A program made the position numbers and the translations under genes. DNA of 64,000 nt from Mycobacterium vicinigordonae (GTDB lineage Bacteria > Actinomycetota > Actinomycetes > Mycobacteriales > Mycobacteriaceae). A model generated the notes under the pieces. That model was not told where the DNA came from, did no database searches, and saw only the letters and a list, made by a program, of their open reading frames with translations. The stretch covers positions 620,001-684,000 of the forward strand of contig NZ_CP059165.1 of NCBI RefSeq assembly GCF_013466425.1, in the 5' to 3' direction. Shown here in pieces: positions 57,644 through 64,000 of the stretch; within the stretch, counting starts at the first letter, position 1, and every line of letters starts with the position of its first letter.

Positions 57644-57719
57644 ACAGTGGGTAGTATTGCCTGCCGAGGCGGGTACCCCAAAATTAACCCCCGACAAGCG
57701 CCGACACACGGAGAGAAAA

Positions 57720-59033
57720 TTGAGCCCTGCAAGTTCTGAGCCGAGACGGCGGGTCGCAGTACTCGGCGGCAACCGCATCCCGTTCGCACGGTCCGACGGC
57801 GCCTACGCCGAGGCGTCCAACCAGGACATGTTCACCGCCGCGCTCGGCGGCCTGGTGGACCGCTATAACCTGCGCGGCGAACGCCTGGGCATGGTGGTCG
57901 GTGGCGCCGTGCTCAAGCACAGTCGTGATTTCAATCTCATGCGCGAATGCGTGCTGGGCTCGGAGCTGTCGCCCTACACGCCCGCATTCGACATTCAGCA
58001 GGCCTGCGGTACGGGCCTGCAGGCCGCCATCGTGGCCGCCGACGGCATCGCCGCCGGTCGCTACGACGCGGCCGCCGCCGGCGGAGTGGACACCACCTCC
58101 GACCCGCCGATCGGCTTCGGCGACGACCTGCGCCGCACTCTGCTACGGCTGCGCCGAGCGAAGTCCAACGTGCAGCGACTCAAGCTGGCCGGCACGCTGC
58201 CGGCCAATCTGGGTGTGGAGATCCCGGCCAATAGCGAGCCGCGCACCGGCCTGTCGATGGGCGAGCACGCGGCCGTCACCGCCAAGCAACTGGGTATCAA
58301 ACGCGTCGAGCAGGACGAGCTGGCTGCGGCCAGCCACCGCAACATGGCCGCCGCGTACGACCGCGGCTTCTACGACGACTTGGTGTCGCCTTTTTTGGGC
58401 CTCTACCGCGACGACAACCTGCGACCCGACTCCAGCGCGGAGAAGCTGGCCAAGCTGCGCCCGGTGTTCGGCGTCAAGGCCGGTGACGCGACGATGACGG
58501 CGGGAAACTCGACCCCGCTCACCGACGGTGCTTCGGTCGCGCTGCTGGCCAGCGACGAGTGGGCGGCGGAGCACTCGCTGGCGCCGCTGGCCTACCTGGT
58601 GGATGCCGAGACCGCCGCGGTCGACTACGTCAACGGGTTTGACGGTCTGCTGATGGCGCCCACCTACGCGGTGCCGCGGCTGCTCGCGCGCAACGGGCTG
58701 ACCCTGCAGGACTTCGACTTCTACGAAGTCCACGAGGCGTTTGCATCGGTGGTGTTGGCGCACCTACAGGCCTGGGAGTCCGAGGAGTACTGCAAGGAAC
58801 GGCTGGGCCTTGATGCAGCCCTGGGCTCGATCGACCGGTCCAAGCTGAACGTCAACGGGTCCTCCCTGGCCGCTGGACACCCGTTCGCGGCCACTGGCGG
58901 GCGGATTTTGGCTCAGACCGCTAAGCAGCTCGCAGAGCGGAAGAAGGAGCAAAAGGGGTCTGCTACGGTGCGAGCGCTGATCTCGATCTGCGCCGCGGGC
59001 GGCCAGGGCGTCGCGGCAATCCTAGAGGCCTGA
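57720..59033 (+). CDS. fadA2: Acetyl-CoA acyltransferase (thiolase) FadA2
   Basis: 437-residue thiolase, orthologue of Rv0243; cleaves 3-oxoacyl-CoA. Nucleophile C96 in QQACGTGLQ, then the His of YEVHEAFAS, GHPFAATGG and the C-terminal CAAGGQG cysteine. I chose TTG 57720: GGAGAG lies 4-10 bases upstream (57710-57715) and it gives the homologous N terminus SPASSEPRRRVAVLGG. The open frame extends to 57657, which would add 21 residues across the promoter region. Divergent from fabG4 with the operator pair between. Confidence 0.92.
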   Translation: MSPASSEPRRRVAVLGGNRIPFARSDGAYAEASNQDMFTAALGGLVDRYNLRGERLGMVVGGAVLKHSRDFNLMRECVLGSELSPYTPAFDIQQACGTGLQAAIVAADGIAAGRYDAAAAGGVDTTSDPPIGFGDDLRRTLLRLRRAKSNVQRLKLAGTLPANLGVEIPANSEPRTGLSMGEHAAVTAKQLGIKRVEQDELAAASHRNMAAAYDRGFYDDLVSPFLGLYRDDNLRPDSSAEKLAKLRPVFGVKAGDATMTAGNSTPLTDGASVALLASDEWAAEHSLAPLAYLVDAETAAVDYVNGFDGLLMAPTYAVPRLLARNGLTLQDFDFYEVHEAFASVVLAHLQAWESEEYCKERLGLDAALGSIDRSKLNVNGSSLAAGHPFAATGGRILAQTAKQLAERKKEQKGSATVRALISICAAGGQGVAAILEA

Positions 59034-59084
59034 CCTCGCCGGGCCTTGGCCGAGGAAAATCATTCCGCAATATTTTCTCCGATG

Positions 59085-59109
59085 GTTTGGTAAGCGGCCA
59101 TCTGGGTAT
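59085..59109 (+). promoter_or_regulatory. SigF-type promoter of the sRNA
   Basis: GTTT (59085-59088) and GGGTAT (59104-59109) with 15 bp between match the mycobacterial SigF consensus (GTTT-N15-17-GGGTAT). Transcription would start near 59116 and run toward the terminator at 59218-59257. Confidence 0.8.
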
Positions 59110-59115
59110 TCGTTG

Positions 59116-59257
59116 CCGCGGATAGCCCCGTGTTGTGGTCTGACCCCCCGACCCCGACGGCAACGCGGGGCAATCCCTGGATCGACCGCCGGTCAGCGGA
59201 GACGGGCGAACGAGAAGGGCCGCCGCTGGAGTGAGGGGATCCAGCGGCGGTCTTTTT
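59116..59257 (+). ncRNA. SigF-dependent small RNA F6/SfdS homologue
   Basis: The M. tuberculosis sRNA F6 (SfdS, ncRv10243) lies between fadA2 and fadE5 and is made from a SigF promoter. This window has, in the same place, a SigF consensus promoter, no plausible reading frame, and a strong intrinsic terminator. The 5' end is set about 7 bases after the -10 and is approximate. A C-rich stretch (CTGACCCCCCGACCCC, near 59140-59155) could be an mRNA-pairing loop; that is inference. The processed length may be shorter. Confidence 0.8.
59218..59257 (+). terminator. Intrinsic terminator of the sRNA
   Basis: CCGCCGCTGGA (59220-59230), a 9-base loop and TCCAGCGGCGG (59240-59250), extended by a G-T and a G-C pair, then TTTTT at 59253-59257. 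It also serves as the end of any read-through from fadA2. Confidence 0.85.
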
Positions 59258-59371
59258 GATGTTTCCCCGGCTCCTGATCCCTCTGGCCGCGTGGCCCTCT
59301 CTGGGGCCCTGCGAGACGCCATTCTGGTCCTCTCGGGTTCCCCCGCTGGGCCCAAGACTTCCCCTCTGGTT

Positions 59372-59431
59372 GCCGAGCGTGAACCGTACGACGCGACACG
59401 CCGGTACGGCGTCGCAGGAGTCACGTTCGGC
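59372..59431. repeat. Second copy of the GCCGAG-GTGAACCGT hairpin
   Basis: The left arm gccgagcgtgaaccgtacg matches 16021-16039 (gccgagtgtgaaccgtgcg) with two changes. The right arm at 59421-59431 pairs with the left over 11 bases with one mismatch. Like the first copy, it lies between convergent genes. A 15-bp direct repeat (GGCGACGAGGCAAAA) follows at 59429-59443 and 59444-59458. Confidence 0.6.
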
Positions 59432-59460
59432 GACGAGGCAAAAGGCGACGAGGCAAAAGA

Positions 59461-59490
59461 GGAATCCCCCGCCCGAAGGCGGGGGATTCC
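59461..59490 (-). terminator. Terminator of fadE5
   Basis: Perfect 13-bp stem (GGAATCCCCCGCC and its complement) with a CGAA loop on the plus strand. On the minus strand it follows the fadE5 stop by 13 bases and is followed by TCTTTT, as an intrinsic terminator should be. Confidence 0.8.
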
Positions 59491-59503
59491 ACTTGTCGAA
59501 GGC

Positions 59504-61339
59504 TTAGAAAGCCGCTTCGTCGAGCTCCATGATGTCGTTGTCCAGCGTCTCGATCACCTCGCGAGTGCTGGTCAACAGCGGCAGGAAGTTTCTGGCGAAG
59601 AACGCCGCCACCGCGATTTTGCCCTCGTAGAAGGACCGCTCCGAGCCGGTGGCGCCGGCGTCGAGCGCCTCAATGGCTACCGCGGCATGACGCTGCAGCA
59701 ACCAGCCGATGATCAGGTCGCCGACGCTCATCAGGAAGCGCACCGAGCCTAGACCCACCTTGTACAGGCTGGTGACGTCCTCCTGCGCGGCCATCAGGTA
59801 GCCGGTCAACGAGGCGGCCATCGCCTGGACGTCGGTGAGCGCCTTGGCTAGCAGCGCACGCTCGCTCTTCAGCCGCCCGTTGCCGGACTCGCTGTCGATG
59901 AACTTCTGAATCTCGCCGGCGACATAGCCCAGCGCCACACCCTTGTCGCGGATGATCTTGCGGAAGAAGAAGTCCTGCGCCTGGATGGCCGTCGTACCTT
60001 CGTACAGCGAGTCGATTTTGGCGTCGCGGATGTACTGCTCGATCGGGTAGTCCTGCAGGAAGCCGGAACCGCCGAAGGTCTGCAGGCTCTCGGTGAGCTT
60101 GGCGTACGCCTGCTCGGAACCCACACCCTTGACCACGGGCAGCATCAGGTCGTTGACCTTGACAGCCAGCGCGGCGTCCACGCCGTGCACCGCCTCGGCG
60201 ACCGCCGCGTCCTGGAACGTCGCGGTGTAGAGGTACAACGCCCGCAACCCCTCGGCGTAGGCCTTCTGCGTCATCAGCGAGCGACGCACGTCGGGGTGGT
60301 GGGTGATGGTGACCCGCGGCGCGGTCTTGTCAGTCATCTGGGTCAGGTCGGCACCCTGCACGCGCGACTTGGCGTACTCGAGCGCGTTCAGGTAGCCGGT
60401 GGACAGCGTGGCGATCGCCTTGGTGCCCACCATCATCCGGGCTTGCTCGATGACCTCGAACATTTGCGCAATACCGTCGTGCACCTCGCCGACGAGCCAG
60501 CCCTTAGCGGGCACACCGTGCTGGCCCAGGGACAGCTCACAGGTCGCCGATACCTTCAGGCCCATCTTGTGCTCAACGTTGGTGACGAAAACTCCGTTAC
60601 GTTCGCCCGGCTCGCCGGTTTCGAAGTCGACCAAGAATTTCGGCACGAAGAACAGTGACAGACCCTTAGTGCCGGGGCCGGCGCCCTCGGGGCGTGCCAG
60701 CACCAGGTGGAAGATGTTCTCGAACAAGTCGTCGGAGTCGGCCGAGGTGATGAACCGCTTCACGCCGTCGATGTGCCAGGAGCCATCCTCCTGCTGGACG
60801 GCCTTGGTCCGGCCGGCGCCGACGTCCGACCCTGCGTCCGGCTCGGTGAGCACCATGGTCGAGCCCCAGCCGCGCTCGGCGGCCAGCACTGCCCACTTCT
60901 TCTGCTCGTCGGTACCGAGGTGGTAAAGGATCTGGGCGAACCCCGCGCCACCGGCGTACATCCACACCGCTGGGTTGGCTCCGAGGACGTGCTCGTTGAG
61001 CGCCCACATCAAGGCCTTGGGCATCGGCATGCCGCCGAGTTCCTCGTCCAGACCGGCTTTGTCCCAACCGGCGTCGATGACGGCTTTCACGGACTTCTTG
61101 AACGACTCCGGCAAGGTGACGGAGTGCGTCTTCGGGTCGAAGACCGGCGGGTTGCGGTCGCCTTCGGTGAACGAGTCGGCTACCGGTCCCTCGGCGAGAC
61201 GGGCCATCTCGGCCAGCATCTCGCGGGCGGTGTCGCCGTCCAGTTCGCTGTAGTCGCCTTGGCCCAACGCCTTGTCGACGCCGAGTACCTCGAACAGGTT
61301 GAATTCCTGGTCGCGGACATTGCTCTTGTAGTGGCTCAC
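59504..61339 (-). CDS. fadE5: Acyl-CoA dehydrogenase FadE5
   Basis: 611-residue acyl-CoA dehydrogenase, the same length as Rv0244c. GTG 61339 is chosen over the in-frame start at 61366: it has GAGGAGG 6 bases upstream and gives [17 protein letters not shown], the known N terminus. Family segments are [63 protein letters not shown]. The enzyme acts on fatty acyl-CoA in beta-oxidation with HtdX, FabG4 and FadA2. The promoter region has two operator-like sites of the same TTAC-N6-GTAA type. Confidence 0.94.
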   Translation of the reverse strand: MSHYKSNVRDQEFNLFEVLGVDKALGQGDYSELDGDTAREMLAEMARLAEGPVADSFTEGDRNPPVFDPKTHSVTLPESFKKSVKAVIDAGWDKAGLDEELGGMPMPKALMWALNEHVLGANPAVWMYAGGAGFAQILYHLGTDEQKKWAVLAAERGWGSTMVLTEPDAGSDVGAGRTKAVQQEDGSWHIDGVKRFITSADSDDLFENIFHLVLARPEGAGPGTKGLSLFFVPKFLVDFETGEPGERNGVFVTNVEHKMGLKVSATCELSLGQHGVPAKGWLVGEVHDGIAQMFEVIEQARMMVGTKAIATLSTGYLNALEYAKSRVQGADLTQMTDKTAPRVTITHHPDVRRSLMTQKAYAEGLRALYLYTATFQDAAVAEAVHGVDAALAVKVNDLMLPVVKGVGSEQAYAKLTESLQTFGGSGFLQDYPIEQYIRDAKIDSLYEGTTAIQAQDFFFRKIIRDKGVALGYVAGEIQKFIDSESGNGRLKSERALLAKALTDVQAMAASLTGYLMAAQEDVTSLYKVGLGSVRFLMSVGDLIIGWLLQRHAAVAIEALDAGATGSERSFYEGKIAVAAFFARNFLPLLTSTREVIETLDNDIMELDEAAF

Positions 61340-61389
61340 TAAGGTCCTCCTCGTTGAGAATGCCACTTGTGGTTGGGTACTAGGGCTAA

Positions 61390-61431
61390 GTTACCCACCA
61401 GTAACTCCTTAAAAATATACCCGCTGGTAAC
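61390..61431. promoter_or_regulatory. TTAC-N6-GTAA operators upstream of fadE5
   Basis: First site GTTAC-CCACCA-GTAAC (61390-61405) is a perfect half-site pair. The second, ATAC-CCGCTG-GTAA (61417-61430), has one changed base in the left half. Both are followed by CTCC on the right, so the pair also reads as a 26-bp spaced direct repeat. Match to the fabG4/fadA2 motif implies a shared regulator. Confidence 0.72.
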
Positions 61432-61462
61432 TCCGTGCAAGTCGATGTGACGCAGATTTCAA

Positions 61463-61474
61463 CCAACCGGTTGG
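61463..61474. promoter_or_regulatory. 12-bp perfect palindrome before the 2OG oxygenase gene
   Basis: CCAACCGGTTGG, 45 bp upstream of the 2OG oxygenase start and in the same divergent region as the fadE5 operators. A CAACCA/TGGTTG pair surrounds it. The binding protein is unknown. Confidence 0.5.
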
Positions 61475-61518
61475 CCTCTGGTTGATTATGTCGCTGGCAC
61501 CTGCGACTACCTGCGACG

Positions 61519-63086
<1,568 letters not shown>

Positions 63087-63259
63087 ATCGCCAATAGCTG
63101 CGGACGCGAATGCCGATTTCCGGAAACTCCGGAGAATCCCCTGGGCGGCACGTAACCTGATGTCCTGGTCCGTCGCCTCCGAGGCGTGATTCCGGGGAAT
63201 GTGTCGACAGGGGTGGGACTGAACTATCCGCTCAACTTCTAGTTGGTGGGAGGCGTCTC

Positions 63260-64000
63260 ATGCCCTTGACCGTGGTACCCCAATTGTTGCAGTCGGCCGC
63301 TGGCCAGCTCGCCGATATCGGATCCACGCTCACCGACGCCAGCGCCGCCGCATCGGTACCCACCACAGGCTTGTTGGCCGCGGCGCAGGACGAGGTGTCG
63401 ACCGCGATCGCGGCGGTGTTCGGGTCCTACGGCGCGAGCTATCAGGCGTTCAGCGCCCAGGCTGCTTCGTTCCACGACGAATTTGTGCGCTTGCTGACCT
63501 CGGGGGCGAGTTCCTACGCGGCCGCGGAGGCTGCCGCTGCCGACCCGTTGCAGTCGGTGCTCGCCTTGATCAACGCGCCCACCCAGTCGTTGCTGGGTCG
63601 ACCGCTGATTGGCAATGGCGCCGACGGTGCGCCGGGACAGGCCGGGCAGGACGGCGGCCTGCTGTTCGGCAACGGCGGCAACGGTGGCGCCGGCAATAAC
63701 GTCGGGATGGCCGGCGGTAACGGTGGGGCCGCAGGTTTGATCGGCAACGGTGGTATCGGAGGCCGGGGCGGCTTCGGCGCGGCCGGCGGTAACGGCGGTA
63801 GTGGCGGCTGGCTGTACGGCAACGGTGGTTCCGGTGGTCAGGGGGGCGTTGCCTGGTCCTCCGGAACGAATGGTGGCAACGGTGGCGCGGGTGGCGCGGC
63901 CGGGTTGTTCGGCACCGGTGGGGCCGGCGGCGCCGGCGGTGCCGGCGGCCCCGGCGGACCCACCTTTAATCCACCGGCGAACTGGAACAACACCTCGGCC
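63260..64000 (+). CDS. PE_PGRS family protein, 3' end beyond the window
   Basis: PE_PGRS gene that starts at ATG 63260, with GGGAGG shortly before, and is open to base 64000 (247 codons visible). The PE domain is [20 protein letters not shown] with [16 protein letters not shown]; the linker [19 protein letters not shown] is standard; PGRS repeats begin near residue 130. It follows the flavin reductase gene by 173 bp. H37Rv has a transporter gene at this place as I recall, so this is another accessory PE_PGRS insertion. Confidence 0.93.
   Translation, partial: MPLTVVPQLLQSAAGQLADIGSTLTDASAAASVPTTGLLAAAQDEVSTAIAAVFGSYGASYQAFSAQAASFHDEFVRLLTSGASSYAAAEAAAADPLQSVLALINAPTQSLLGRPLIGNGADGAPGQAGQDGGLLFGNGGNGGAGNNVGMAGGNGGAAGLIGNGGIGGRGGFGAAGGNGGSGGWLYGNGGSGGQGGVAWSSGTNGGNGGAGGAAGLFGTGGAGGAGGAGGPGGPTFNPPANWNNTSA

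Noticed and set aside
59116..59503. Plus-strand frames of 80-170 codons between fadA2 and fadE5
   Set aside because: They cross the sRNA terminator and the fadE5 terminator and have no ribosome site; the region is better explained by the sRNA and hairpins.

Overview
The window is high-GC actinobacterial DNA from a slow-growing Mycobacterium. It carries four PE genes with PE_PGRS or other Gly-rich tails, two PPE genes, and a backbone in the gene order I recall from M. tuberculosis H37Rv Rv0221 to Rv0245. It is not H37Rv itself: the backbone is split by several blocks absent from that genome, as in the M. kansasii/M. marinum-like group. Species cannot be fixed from sequence alone. No tRNA, rRNA, CRISPR array, transposase or phage gene was seen.

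Layout. 1-2175: end of a wax ester synthase/diacylglycerol acyltransferase gene and echA1, closed by a 29-bp perfect hairpin. 2362-15973: accessory block with a 2090-codon PE_PGRS gene built on ~1.1 kb supra-repeats, a fadD-type ligase coupled to a 98-aa protein, a second PE_PGRS gene that apparently starts at ATT, a Gly/Leu-rich PE gene, and a TetR gene coupled to a 45-codon ORF and divergent from a crotonase gene. 16096-23991: envelope-linked block (aldehyde dehydrogenase, methyltransferase, GT4 glycosyltransferase, two membrane proteins, acyltransferase 3). 24011-29133: GT-C-like membrane protein, then a coupled operon php, acyl-CoA ligase, PP2C phosphatase. 29330-32839: fadE4 and a TetR-R2lox operon with a well-defined promoter/operator. 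32883-34876: FAD monooxygenase and divergent TetR. 35022-38122: gabD1 and a divergent ThDP enzyme. 38156-43729: a lipoprotein coupled to a TiaS-like protein, divergent from membrane protein, PE5-like, PPE4-like and PPE-MPTR genes. 43795-45932: OxyS-like LysR regulator and NAD-dependent formate dehydrogenase. 45945-53912: LMF-family protein, aftD, small membrane protein, lpqI, TetR. 54060-55331: ClC-type channel. 55337-61339: htdX, fabG4, fadA2, the SfdS/F6 small RNA locus, and fadE5. 61519-63086: 2OG-Fe(II) oxygenase and flavin reductase. 63260-64000: start of another PE_PGRS gene.

How they fit together. htdX, fabG4, fadA2 and fadE5 form a beta-oxidation-like set; two identical TTAC-N6-GTAA operators lie between fabG4 and fadA2, and the same motif lies before fadE5, so one regulator may control all of them. 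The SigF-type promoter and terminator between fadA2 and fadE5 match the known location of a SigF-dependent sRNA. The 16-23 kb and 46-52 kb blocks look like arabinogalactan/lipoarabinomannan and lipid envelope functions. The least explained unit is the 38-43.7 kb locus, where a TiaS-like nucleotide-binding protein and a lipoprotein with a molybdopterin-binding-like fold sit back to back with an ESX-3-type PE/PPE pair.
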